Shown piece by piece: positions 30,801 through 41,772 of a stretch of DNA of 64,000 bases; position 1 is the stretch's first letter, and the number at the start of each line of letters is the position of its first letter. A program made the position numbers and the translations under genes. The notes under the pieces were generated by a model that was not told the origin of the DNA, ran no database searches, and saw only the letters and a program-made list of their open reading frames with translations. The stretch spans positions 4,660,245 through 4,724,244 of the forward strand of contig CM054155.1 in NCBI GenBank assembly GCA_028751875.1, read 5' to 3'. Source of the stretch: Rapana venosa. Lineage: Eukaryota; Mollusca; Gastropoda; Neogastropoda; Muricidae.

Positions 30801-33528
30801 TGTTTTTGTTTTTTGGTTGTTTGCTGTTTGGGTTTGGTTGTGGGTTGGGTTTTTGTTTTGTTTTTTTGGGGGGTGTATTTTAATCATAAGGATACATAGA
30901 ATGATAGGTTTATTGTTCAGATCTATTGGATGAATGCTGGTGTGTGTATTGCAGATCTATAAGCTTATTGTTCCAAATTATGCGTTTTTGTATGTAATTT
31001 CAAGTGAAAGCAGGCATTATTTTTTACAGCTGGGCAAACCTGCTTGAAGGTCTTTCAGGCTAAATGCTAAGGAGCCGTTTTCATATTTTCTTGATAAACA
31101 TTTTTTTTTTTAATTTTCACAACCATGTAAACATTCCCAGTCTCAAATTTTCATTAGGTTTTGTGCAATGGCACTTTGGAGCATAACGTCTGTTGGAAAG
31201 GAAAGCAATACACAAAATCACTCTCAAAAGTGGTTTTTTTTTAAATTACAGAAATATAAATAAATAATACATATATAAATAAGTGAAAAGTTAACCATTG
31301 TGGAAACAATTTCTTTAGATTTTACAAGGATTTACATTAGAGGTTTAATTGCTTTTAGTTTTCTGGGTAGAGCAGATAGTGAGTGGACAGCAATACAGCG
31401 GACAGTGACAACAGCAATAATGAGGTGATGATGATAACTGACAATGACAGTGGTGATAAGATAGATGCGATGACGACAACAACAGTAATGACAATAACTG
31501 TAATGGTGTATGGCTGTGGCGTGGCAGGGTGATGGTGGAGGAGCTGGCCTCAGCGCGGGCTTTCTACAGCAGCCAGTTCCAGGACTCCCAGCAGGCCCTG
31601 CAGGAACTCCTCAACGAGCGATACGAGCTGCGCACAGGACTTCTGCATTCCTACAAGTCTGTCTGCTATGGTTTTTCTCCTTTTTTGGCCATGTCTTTGT
31701 TTTTTGGTGTGTCTGTTTTGTTTTTGCTTTTTTTGTTTTTGGAGGGGGAGGGGACTGCATTTCTACTCCCTTTATTGCTATTTTTTCCCTTTTTTGGCCA
31801 TGTCTTTTTTTCTTTTGTTTTGGAGGGAGGGGGCATATTTCTACCCTTTTTTTTTTTCTTTTTCTTTTTCCTTTTCTTTTTGGGATTTCTGCGTTCCTAC
31901 ATATCAGTCTGCTATGTTGTTTTTTCCTGTTTGTTTGGCTTGTCATGTTTGTTGTTGTTTTATTCTCTTTTTTGGTTGTCACTAGTAAAGCAGGGAGAAC
32001 ATATTTTGTGTGCATAGGAAAGAGAATTGTGTGTGCACAATTAGAGAACTTGTGTGTGTGTGTGTGCTAAGCACTTGCATGCATGCTCTGCAGTCATTTT
32101 CACACAAGTACATGACACACATGTACTGGGATCAGAATGACCATGTGAATGGACATGGGATCAGTTTTGGGGATGGAGTTGACAGCCGGTGAGAATGAAG
32201 ACAGTGTCTGCAGCAGATGAACCCCCTGTTATTTAGAGTGGCTGAACCAAGTCCTTTGCTAGAATTTCTTGTGAGTTGATTGATGCAGTCTCTGGCTTTT
32301 CACACCGCATTTCTGTGGTTAAGGGATAAGTATGCTATACCTGGAGGTGGTTTTGGTTTTGATATTGGTTTGTTGTTGGGTTTTTTTGTTTGTTTGTTTG
32401 GGGTTGTTGTTGGGGTTTGGGTTTTTTTGTTTTTTGGTGTGTGTTTGGGGGGGGGGGGGGGGGGGGCAGGTGGTCTTGAGATTTATTTTTAAATATTGAA
32501 TATGTTCTGTACAAAATACACATCATAAAAAGAAATTTCCAGAAAAAATTGAAAGATAATGTTACAATGGTTATTCTGGTTGCAGAATCTTGCAGCAAGT
32601 GAAGGAAGCCTTCGACCCTCTCAACAGTCAGAAATCTCACAGCCTGGCCTCCACCAATGCCCTTGACCTTTCCAACCAGATCAAGCAGCTGTCGAAGCGG
32701 TTCGATTCCGTCTGCTGCCCGCTCACGCTGGTTCCCACGTGATGATTCCGCTGGAGGAATCGTGGGAAAGTACCATGACAAAGGCCGAGCTCCTGGCCTA
32801 TGATGTAAGTGGTATGAGCTGTTGCTTTTGGTGGTGGTGGTGGAGGTGGTGGTAGCTGTTGTTCCTATTGACATGGTCTTGTTCTGGTTGAGACAAACTG
32901 TGTTTAATTCAGACTCCTTGTCTTCGTTGTTCGTGTGCAGTTAATTAACAGAGCGGAGTAATTTCAGACTGTTATGTTTGTATGCCTTTGTACATACATG
33001 CACTAATATATAGAAAGTGAGAGACGCAAACCTATGCACACTCACAACACATACACATTCTCTCTCTCTCTAACTTTAAAAAAAAAAAGTTTTGTTTTTG
33101 TAGTTGGTTGGTGGAGGGTTTTGGGTTCGTTTTTTGTTGTTGTTTTGTGTTGTTGTGGTTTTTTTGGGGGGTGGGGGGGTTAAACCTCGCTTAGCACATC
33201 TCCTGCATCTTCTGTGATGTTGGTTCTCCAGGCAAATTTTGTTGTATTTCTTCACATGTCATTTTTCCACAGATTTAGAGGTTTAGAAAAAGTACTATTG
33301 TATTGACAGTGGATTTCTTTTCTTTACTTTTGTTGTATGTTTTGTGGCTGCAACAAACAGCAACTGTCCAAGGAGTCTGCCCCGCCCAGCTTCAAGCACA
33401 GCATGCCCAGCAGCAGTGCCCTCCTGACCACGTCCACCTCGTACCAGCGCTTCCACCCCCTGGCCCGCCACGACAACCTCACCGTCAACTGCTGCACCAA
33501 GTGCAAAGGGGAGATCAAAATAGCGTGA
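27392..33528 (+). CDS. BLZF1: BLZF1 / golgin-45, six coding exons, one-base frame break in exon 5
   Basis: Exons: 27392-27899, 28921-29122, 30611-30733, 31528-31656, 32586-32804, 33361-33528, all GT-AG with compatible phases. The product is a low-complexity N-terminal region (1-170), then a coiled coil (about 187-330) containing EIKRLLVASVGEDFE, very close to the vertebrate KLLVASVGDD, and DMWRSKYLASRVM. The C-terminus has RFHPLARHDNLTVNCC then TKCKGEIKIA, matching the cysteine-rich end of golgin-45. In vertebrates this protein is a medial-Golgi tether that binds GRASP55 (through its C-terminus) and Rab2. Exon 5 needs one extra base near 32712-32720: the incoming frame stops at TGA 32740-32742, while the outgoing frame joins exon 6 in phase 0. 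With that base the protein would be about 449 residues, against about 400 in humans. The gene is head to head with NME7. Confidence 0.9.
28665..28895 (+). mobile_element. Nested tRNA-type SINE fragments in BLZF1 intron
   Basis: Body CAGAACATCTTGCACACACA and TTAAAACCTGTTCCACTTTT, interrupted by an oppositely oriented tail piece (TATATCGAGGATAATAG), then GCCATTGTGTGCCAGTGGGA and the family-A tail GGGACTGGATGT ... TGCTTATTCTATTGTTCTCG. It ends only about 30 bases before the exon 2 acceptor. An (ATT)n run lies just upstream at about 28622-28644. Confidence 0.65.
28921..29122 (+). CDS. BLZF1: BLZF1 exon 2
   Basis: Residues 170-236 plus two bases. The coiled coil begins with LEEKLEKAEKEIAMLRSQL and includes the family signature IKRLLVASVGEDF. 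Acceptor TTTGTCCCCCCAG, donor GTGAGT. Confidence 0.93.
29130..30200. other. BLZF1 intron 2, first part
   Basis: Unique-looking, with a G homopolymer at about 29850-29867 and a degenerate (TTC)n patch at about 30067-30170. No gene. Confidence 0.5.
30200..30560. repeat. 43-47-bp minisatellite upstream of BLZF1 exon 3
   Basis: About eight diverged units. The last three have a strict 43-bp period (GTTGATGATAATCTGACCCA then AGCTATAAATATGTACGTTG AA). The array ends about 50 bases before the exon 3 acceptor. Each complete unit carries a TATAAATA-like sequence. Confidence 0.85.
30611..30733 (+). CDS. BLZF1: BLZF1 exon 3
   Basis: Residues 237-277 plus two bases: coiled coil with QISIQADMWRSKYLAS, matching the vertebrate QCDVWRSKFLASR. 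Acceptor GGCCCCACAG, donor GTGAAG. Confidence 0.93.
31528..31656 (+). CDS. BLZF1: BLZF1 exon 4
   Basis: Residues 278-320 plus two bases: RVMVEELASARAFYSSQF then ALQELLNERYELRTGLL. The donor is the weak AA|GTCTGT at 31657, chosen because it alone gives the phase required by exon 5 and a gapless match to the vertebrate ERExxR...K region. The open frame continuing past it is intron. Confidence 0.75.
31657..32010. repeat. T-rich tandem duplication of the exon 4 / intron 4 junction
   Basis: CTTCTGCATTCCTACAAGTC TGTCTGCTATG at the exon 4 end recurs at about 31885-31917 as TTCTGCGTTCCTACATATCA GTCTGCTATG. CCTTTTTTGGCCATGTCTTT recurs at about 31680 and 31791. Roughly 110-120-bp diverged units make up most of this T-rich stretch. 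Confidence 0.6.
32012..32580. other. BLZF1 intron 4, remainder
   Basis: It contains a G/T-rich patch with a G homopolymer at about 32448-32466. Nothing else recognised. Confidence 0.5.
32586..32804 (+). CDS. BLZF1: BLZF1 exon 5 (contains the frame break)
   Basis: First frame: ILQQVKEAFDPLNSQKSHSL ... LSNQIKQLSKRFDSVC, then TGA at 32740-32742. Second frame: AHAGSHVMIPLEESWESTMT and KAELLAYD, ending in phase 0 at donor GTAAGT (32805). The second frame is closed upstream by a TGA near 32664, so neither frame alone can span the exon. The switch lies near the TGCTGCCCGCTC stretch (32713-32724). Confidence 0.8.
33361..33528 (+). CDS. BLZF1: BLZF1 exon 6 (terminal)
   Basis: QLSKESAPPSFKHSMPSSSA, TSYQRFHPLARHDNLTVNCC, TKCKGEIKIA, stop TGA 33526-33528. 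The CC-x-x-C cluster followed by GE and a hydrophobic end is the GRASP55-binding tail in the family. Acceptor GCAACAAACAG. Confidence 0.92.
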   Translation, partial: QLSKESAPPSFKHSMPSSSALLTTSTSYQRFHPLARHDNLTVNCCTKCKGEIKIA

Positions 33529-34480
33529 AACCAAGGCAGCAGAGTGCTCTCTTGTGGGGACGGGTCTGTAAAGGATTGATTGTATAGGCAGGTTTTTATG
33601 AGATTTGGGAGGGGGGGGGGGAGTTATTGTGTACATTATTCCTTGAATGAGGGTAAGAAGAGAGTGGTGGATTTTTATGGAGATTTCATAGTTTGGTTGC
33701 TTTTATTCATAACTTAAATTTTTCTATAGACAATTATTTCATAGGGTAAATTATGTCAATTGAAATGTTTGCCTTGGTCTATTCAATTTTTTTTTTCAGC
33801 AGTAATCAAGTAAAATAATTTTTCGTGAAAACAAAGGCACTCTCTTTCTCTTCCATAGGTTTTTTGTTTTTGTTTCTGTGTGGTACATCGAGGGCTAGGA
33901 TGGGTATTGTAGTTTTCTTCACAGTTTTTCTTTTTGCCTCTGCAATTTTTTTATCGGTTTATTATGCATTGCTATTATAAATTTAGTTACCTATATTCAG
34001 TCAGGGTTTTTTCATTTGAATGTATACATAGTCATAATTGACAATATAAAATGTTGGTTTTACTTTTTATCACAGATATGTTTATTTGATACTTTATGCT
34101 TTTTATTTTGTGTCAATATGGCATGACTTGAAATGGTCTGGTCATGAAGCATTTTCAGAAAATGATACACTTGTGTGTGTGTGTGTGTGTGTGTGTGAGT
34201 GCGTGCGTGCGTGCGTGCATGAGAGAGAGAGCCCCAGAGGCAGAGAGAGCATTTAAGAAAAAGAAAACATGGCAAAATGCATGACTTAAAGTTGTTGTTC
34301 AGCAGTTAGACTCAGTTCAAATAGTGACAAAGGCAACCTGTCGTGAGAGGTGTTTATTTGGATGTGTTCCTCTCTTGGTGCTGGTGTCTGTGACAAATGT
34401 GTTCAGTGTGTGTGGTGTTCTCTCCACAACACTCAGACCATTTTATTGATATTGTTGAATAAATTGTGAACACATGGCTG
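33529..34480 (+). other. BLZF1: BLZF1 3' UTR (inferred)
   Basis: Sequence after the stop codon without further splice-compatible coding content. A canonical AATAAA lies at 34458-34463, so a ~0.95-kb 3' UTR is likely. A (TG)n tract lies at about 34172-34215. Confidence 0.55.
34458..34463 (+). terminator. BLZF1: Candidate poly(A) signal of BLZF1
   Basis: AATAAA about 930 bases after the BLZF1 stop. Further hexamers occur at about 38489 and in AAAATAAAA contexts near 40507 and 40745, so longer transcripts are possible. Confidence 0.5.
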
Positions 34481-35007
34481 AAAGTTTTAGGATTCTAAAA
34501 ACACACAGAAAGGGGATGTTGACATAACTTGTGAAGGGAAAAAATTTGAATGTAGAGTGAAAGGTTAAGATTGTAAGTTATATGCCAATATTGAGGAATG
34601 GTTGCATCCCCAGACTTATTTCATAAGACATGCTGCGTATTTCATGACCACTTTCTTCTTCCAGTGTATCATCACTATAGTTTGAACAATCGACATCCCT
34701 GATTAAGTAAAACAAAAATGCATGTTGTTTTCAGATAACCCAGCCATTTTATCTTAAATACTTTTAAGTGTACTTTATTTCTAAGGGTTATTCACCAAGA
34801 AGTTAACGTATGTTGGCTTTCATTCTTTGTGGAGGATTGGATTGAAATGGAAGAAAGCAATGGTTGAAGATGCTCCAAGGATACTTACAATGTGGAGACT
34901 CACAACACACTTTTCACAAACATCCTCATGAATAGTTTGGAAAGGTATATATTTTGTGTATGTGAAAAAGAGTTCATTGTGAAAAAAATTCTGCTTATGA
35001 GATTCTT

Positions 35008-35335
35008 CTTCTTCGTTGAACGCTCAGACAGCAACTATTGTTGTCTGTTATATGAGCGAAAATGCGTTACACTGCCGTTAAGCGCCTGACAAGTCAGGCC
35101 CAGCGCATCCGACTTCGGCACAAGAGAGAATAGTTACCTTTTAAGTTCTTTCTGGAAAAAAGGCAGGAGAATGGACCAAGAAGGCAGAAAATAGACAAGA
35201 AGGAGGTGACAGGAAGAAAAGGAACAAGGCAGAAACAAAGAGAGTGATAGAAAAGAGGAAATTTCTAGCACAGAATGTGGGGATGCTATTTATACTGATA
35301 GGCCCCCGGCATCCCCACGGGGGAGCTTATGAGAT
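35008..35335 (-). mobile_element. Hairpin repeat family, copy 3 (~330 bp)
   Basis: Reverse-complement match to 18484-18815 from end to end, including the GGGGATGC/GCATCCCC arms around CAGTATAAATA and the CAGACAGCAA-CTA-TTGTTGTCTG stem. The main indel is a ~10-bp difference near ACATTCTG. High similarity between copies implies recent activity. Confidence 0.85.
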
Positions 35336-38300
35336 ATGAATCCTTGTTCTTTGAAAGAGTGACTGAGTGTGTGGTCACTAGAGCTTCTGAATTTCTCTAC
35401 ACTCACAGTTATGATCGTGGCTTGTCTTGTTATAGAGTACCAGCAATGTGCAGCTATAAAAACAATGGTTTTTTGTAACAAAAAATCATAATTATGAATA
35501 AAACTACACAGTTTGAATCATCGCTCGTATGTGAAAAATGGCTGAAATTATGTCCCGTCATTAAAATTTTAAGTCGAGAGCTTCACTTGTTCATCATTTA
35601 TTGTCCTTGGTTGTATTCTTATTGATATCTTATCCCATGGTTTCTGAAATGAATGAGTGTACATATGTATAGCTCTTGGGCATTGTAGGGTACTGGTTTT
35701 GTTCATCAGAGCTTATAGTGCACTTGTTATCCATTACAAATTTCCTCTGTGAATAACACAACATCCCTAGATCTATTCAGTTTGTACATGTATTTGATTT
35801 CCGTTGACACTTTTGTTGCTTGAACAGTTGTAGTGTACCATGTCTGGAATATTCCACACGCTGTTATACGCTGATGGTGGAAACATTGCAGTTTCTGAGC
35901 ACTGTTCTGTTGTTGTTTTTTGTGGATTTAATTTGTTTGCTTTATTGTTGTTAGGTTTGTTGTTGTTGTTGTTTTTTAGGGGGAGGGGTTTGCTTTGAAT
36001 GGTATACTTCCATTGTTGTTTTTGCATGCGACTTTTTATTGATCTTGGTTTGCTTTTTTTTCCACTGAAACTTAAAGCATAATTACCTGTTATGTTTTCA
36101 AGGCATGCTGTTGTCTTATCATGATACTATCTTATCATTTAAATCAAAGACTTTGTTGTCGTTTGCTTCCTGAGGTTTTGTCATAAGAAAAGTGTGAACA
36201 GGTGTTAAGGGTACGTGTGTCTCAAGACTATTTTTAAACAAAGTAAGGGGGAAAAGTATATATTTCTTCCTGCTCTTGTTAAAACTAAGGAATCAAAATT
36301 AAGTAGACGCCTCTGACCTAAAGACTCTACACTTCATATCTTTTACTTACTTTCTTTATAAATATCAACTATGTTGAGAGTGCATGGGACTCATTATCTA
36401 TAGAGGAGTTTGGTTCAGAGATTTAAATCATCTTTTTATTTATTTGCCCATTTCTCTGGCAAGCTTGATATCACCCTTCCTTTTCTCCCAGCTGTCTCTG
36501 AGCTGTATCTCCTTGGAAACCTGCAAAGAAGAGGCATTGCTTACTTCAGTTGTGCACTGTGTATGTCACTGTCTTTGACACTTGGGTGGTCAAAATAGTA
36601 TCCAGTGTCACTCACCAAGGAAAAAAGACTGGGTTGAACAGCAGCCTTGCTTGTTTTCTTTATAGTTCAATGTTGAATTGAAGCACAGTGTATCTGGTTG
36701 CTGAATCTCAGTGTGTTTATCTCATACCATGTTGTGCTTTGACAGATCTCTGTTGTTGTTGGGTTTCTACATGGCAGTGCCTGGGATGAATGAAGCGTGT
36801 CTATGTATGACTGTGTCTGGGTAGGTGTTGTGTGCTCATGCGCTCACAGTGCGTACAAGTGGTGCCGTTATTCATTTGCACATAAGCTTTTATGTGTGCA
36901 TGCATACTTGAGGACGTGCTACAGTACAATGCAGTAAGCATTGAGATTGTAAGAGTGTGTTTTCTTCATATCACACATGTTCTCCTCTTTACAGGAGGAC
37001 ATTTGAATATTTGTCATGTTAGTGTCAAGACGTAAAGGGATTTGTGTAAAGAATAGTCGGTGTGAGAAGAGTAGTATCATGAGAGGGTGTAGCCACCTCC
37101 CTTTGTGGGCTTGTTCTCAGTTTGAATGACCAAGTTTGAACTCATATGTATATTGTGTCTGTATTTTAGCTTTTGGTGATGGCTTGTGTCTCATTGCTCA
37201 TGTTTGGTTTGTGTGTCAAAGCATGGATTTACGGTCATGTTTATGAAATGAAGCAAAAGTGCCCTCTGTTCTGGTCACTGTCTTGTCCCTGTGAATAGTG
37301 TAGAGATGCTTGCCTCTGTTTAAAGCGAGAACCATTAGTACTTTTTAAAAAACAAGTTCAGGTTTCATTCTTTTGAGAGTCAGCGCAGTGAAAATGATCA
37401 TGGAATCTCTCTTTTGTCCTCTTGCCCAACTTCTGTGCTCTTGTTTTGCCTTTTCATGAGCTGAAGACACAAAAATCCCTGGGTTGGGGGGGGAGGGGGG
37501 GGTCTGTTTAATCATTTTTCTTGTAGATGTTAAGGCCATTGTTCCATAGGGGAAGAAAGCTTTCTCGTTTTGGTCAGAACCTAGCTGATTTGTTCAGATT
37601 TATCTAATTGGTAAGTATCTTTCCTTTGTTAAGGGAGAATTTTCTTTTCTCCCGTTCACTTTTCAGTTGGTTGTGCGTGTGTGTGTATGTGTGTGTTCCT
37701 TCATTTTGTTATTGCAGTTTATAAAGTTAACATTCCATGGGCAACAACGTTAAAACTGCTATGTTTCTTCCTTCTGTCAAAATCTGTTTAACCATGAAAC
37801 CTTTTGCCAAAAGAGAAATTTGATTGGTCCTGTTCTTGTGAAATTTGTTGTAGTCCTTCAAATATTTTGAAATCTTAATCAAACACCTTTGAGAAATCTC
37901 AGGAATAAGATCAAAGCTTTGCAACTGATGATTGTTGAATGTGCTGTTATTCAGTATTAATCTGTTTTGGTGTTTAATTGCTGAAATAGTTTCTTCTCGA
38001 GTTTTATGAAGAAAAAAAAAAGAAAATATGTTTAAGACTTTTCTGGTGTGAACTCAGTTCTGTTGTATCACTGTTGCCTTGGAATTGATTGCAGTTTTCA
38101 TGATCAATCTGTATATATTGTATTTAATCTTGTAAGAAAGTGATGTACAGTACGCTCAACTTGTATTACTGCATAATGGGTCTCCACACTCCACAAGTAT
38201 GGCAGTGGTAGTCGGGGGGGTGGATGTTGCACAAACAGAATTTTGGCAATTTCAGCATTGATTTCTGGCCGTAACATTAAACCAAAAGAACCTTAAAAGA

Positions 38301-40890
38301 TACTAAGCCAGCACACAAAAAATAACCAAAAGGCATCTCAGCCTAAAACATGTACCATCACTCATTTTCCATGCGAAGAGCTGACACTTTTTTATGACTG
38401 TTTTGCCCATGGCTGTTTTTGGGATAGTGGCTTTGTTTGAATTGTCCTTTTTTCATCAGCCACAAAGTCATCTTTGCCAGATCTTGTGCAATAAATTGTT
38501 ATGTATGATGAAGTACTGAATGACCAGACATCTCATCAAAGAGAGATAGTGAAGCCGCGTGGGTTCCTGAGTGATAACAGCAGTTTTAGAAGAGGTTGAG
38601 AGGTTGACAGATGAAAACAGTGTGGGTTTGTTGGTCCACAGCCATAGATGTGGTCTTGGAAAGAAAGAGCAAGAGTAGTCGACCATTTTGTTATGAGTAT
38701 TCTTTAGTTGTTGGTTTTTTTAGTTGGTGTATGTTCAAAATGGTGGTTGGTTGTACCAGCATGTACAAATATGTATTTAACCCCCTATTTCAACGTGGCC
38801 TATAACCTGAAATTGTAACTAACCCAACATTTCACTTTGACCTGTAACCCAGATATTTTGAGCACCGATTAAAACTTTTATGATGTAACCTCAACTTACA
38901 GATTTTGTTAAATTGAAATATATACCAAGTAACTCAGTTTAGCCTGTTGTTTTATTCAAGCATATACTAAACGCGTAAAAAAATTCCTTTGAATATTAAT
39001 CATAATCAGATTTGTCATTTTATTTTCCTTTAAAAAAAAAAGTTTTCCTTATGTAATGAGAATAATGTGAACAGGCAGCAGTTTTATCAAACGGAGGAAA
39101 ACATGGCTTAACACTTAATTCTCTCACAATGCAAAGCGGCTGCATGTGTTTTCTCTCCTGCTACAAGCCATCACAGTGCGCGACTCCCTGCTGATGTAGC
39201 GATTTGGCAGTTTTCTAGTAGCAGTAGTGGTAGTAGTGTAGGAACTGACCTAAGCTTCGTGGCTTATTAAAAGTCTCATCCATGATGATTATTTCCTCTA
39301 CTTAGGTCTTCATTTATTTATATATTATCAGAACCAACTTGAACAAATTGTTTGATTATGTGTCAAAGCAAAATGCTTTTAAAAAAAAGCCAGCACAGCG
39401 AAGCTGTTTTCCACAATGGTAGGAGGCAATGAAAGCCACATGTGTGGTGTCATTAAGTGATTTGTTTGTCGCTAACTGGATTAAGACACTCAACTGTGCA
39501 AGCTTGGTCAAAAAGAAAATGGAAATTATTTTCTCCGTTGAGCCTGTCCATTTTTTTTTTTTTACAACAGCTTCTTGACGATGCACCACGTGTGGTGTGC
39601 TAGTGACCCAGATTGGAAAGATCCAAAGAGGGTCGCTGTGTTTTCTAGTGGCCCTGAACTCTGGTTAAACTTAGAGACGGAGTATGCACCAGACCATGAG
39701 AATGTTCCTCTAATTTACAAGACTGGTTAGTTTGGTCTGTCCACAAGGGTTTGAGTACAGGAAGTGTTTTGATATGTTGTGCACACGACAGCATGTGTCG
39801 TCATGAAGAGAAGAGCTCTTGCCTCTCTTTCTGCACAGCAACATGCACTGCAGCAGCTCTGGAGCACATAAATGTGAATGCAGGTGTGCATGGCATCAGG
39901 AAAGAGCTTAACTGGGGAAACGAAACCTTCATTCAATTTAAACCAAAAATGTGGTTGGGTTAAAACTCTCTTCTCTCATTTTTTTTTATGTCCCCATGCC
40001 ACTCATCCAAGTCACATCATGCTCGCACAAACACACACACACACACACACACATGTACAGCCACATCCAGGCTGCTTCTCACACATCCACAGAGCCAACA
40101 ATCCTTACAGAGCTTTCAGTATTGTGCTACCTTAAGGCCACCAACCAGAGTATGTCCTGGACTGATGCTGAATCATTTTAGTGACGTTTCATTGGTTGGT
40201 CATTGCTCTGTAACTTTTGCTTGTTGAGAAGAGACTAGAATTAATCATGTCTTTTTCTATATTTGTCCATGGAATTAACTTGTTTTCAAATATTGTCATC
40301 ATTGTATGGTTTTGAAATATTCTCATGATCATTGTATGGTTAATGGGAATGTTGTACTACGATTACTGTTCAGTGTCTGAACTTGGTGTCAAAAGGTGTC
40401 TTTCAAAATGAAGTTGTGTTCAAACAGTTGCAATGTTCATTTATGTGAACAGTATTATTGGTCGTGTGTGCTTTTGTTAGAATATTATGCTGACTGACTA
40501 TTTACAAAATAAAAGATCCACTTTCACTCATACACACGCCCCCCTACCCCCCTCAACAAACAACACACACACACAACACTCACACACAAGACTAATCAGG
40601 AATCTGTGATAGCAAGAATGAACACCACAGTGACAAGACAGACAAGAAAAGACTCCATTGCTGTATGGTTGTTGTTTGTTGTACATATAATTATGTATAT
40701 GATGTCAATCATTATTTGGTGGATGGACTATATTGTAGATGAAAAATAAAAAGGTCTGGGATGGAAAAGAAGTGACAGAAGTCCTTTGATGGAGTGAAAC
40801 AAACTGCCTTGTTTATGAGTTGATGCTGTTTACTACAGAATTTAACACAAGTAATGTATTCATGATCATTAGAAATCAGATAGACATCTT
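35336..40890. other. Long gene-free, repeat-poor stretch
   Basis: About 5.5 kb of AT-rich sequence with few microsatellites (short CA at about 40028-40052) and no spliceable coding exon that I can support on either strand. Texture and several AATAAA sites are compatible with an alternative very long BLZF1 3' UTR or plain intergenic DNA. Nothing in the sequence decides between them. Confidence 0.45.
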
Positions 40891-40904
40891 GTTAACTGTG
40901 AGAC

Positions 40905-40965
40905 ACGCTCTCTCTCTCTCTCTCTCTCTCTCTCGCTCTCTTTTCTCTCTCTCTCTCTCTCTCTG
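40905..40965. repeat. (TC)n microsatellite
   Basis: Interrupted TC dinucleotide tract. Confidence 0.9.
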
Positions 40966-41039
40966 ACATAGCTTTCCTTTTCTGGATTTCAACAAGACTG
41001 CCTTCAACAACAAAAAAAGAGTCAATGTGTTGATGTTAT

Positions 41040-41235
41040 TGTTGTTCCTCAGCTAGAGCCCCGAGGCTCCCCAATGGTCTATAGTCTCATCCAAAGGGCT
41101 TAGCCACTTGTCTCTGTTGACAGATGTGTGCAAACCTGTCCTAAAAATCCCCTCAAACAGGTGCCTCAGTGTGGCTCGAACCCAGGATGCCAGATTCGAG
41201 CGCAACGCTGTAACCTCTTGGCTAGCCCCCACCTC
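41040..41235 (-). mobile_element. tRNA-type SINE, module-B subfamily
   Basis: Minus strand: head near 41225 with GGGGGCTAGCCAAGAGGTTA, B-box-like GGGTTCGAGCC (revcomp at about 41175-41185), ending in CATTGGGGAGCCTCGGGGCT CTAGCTGAGG, the module-B end. Confidence 0.65.
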
Positions 41236-41647
41236 CTCCCACCCACCCCCACTTGACATCCAAACAGGTGAGGTTCCTGTGGCTTAGCACTGTTAGAGGT
41301 TATTCAGAGAGAGATCATCTTAGAGACACCAGGTAGAGTTTGGGTGGACATTTTTTTCACAATCTCCCAGATGTACTCATCTGCAGACCTGCTAATGCCT
41401 TATTCTTCTCCGTATTCAGGCAGGAGATGGTATAAGCATGTCAAAGAACCCACAATCTATGCCCCTGTTCCACGAATCGCAGACTGACGTACAGTTGAGC
41501 AGCTCATCAAGCAACTACTAAAAAAAAAAAAGAATTCTTGCAGATGTGGCATAGCATGTATGGAAAACACTGCACGTGGTGACGTCTTCTTGGGGAACTG
41601 AGAACTAAACACTGGGAAAGAAATGGCAAGTCTGTAAGGAAAGACGG

Positions 41648-41772
41648 CTAGGCCACCGAAGCCTCGTGGCGTGTTGGCAGTGCTGATCGGGCTGGAACCA
41701 TCAACCCCGACCTCATGTGCGGGGCTATGGGGTGACCACAGGACACCAACACCGAGGCCAGCACCAGTATGG
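41648..41772 (-). CDS. Possible terminal exon of the OFA-like transporter
   Basis: If exon D uses the upstream donor (leaving one base), this exon continues TM11 in phase: [14 protein letters not shown], then a short hydrophilic tail and TAG at 41648-41650. Acceptor TGTGTACACAG. It would leave the protein without TM12, so it may be an alternative end, a decayed exon or coincidence. Confidence 0.3.
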
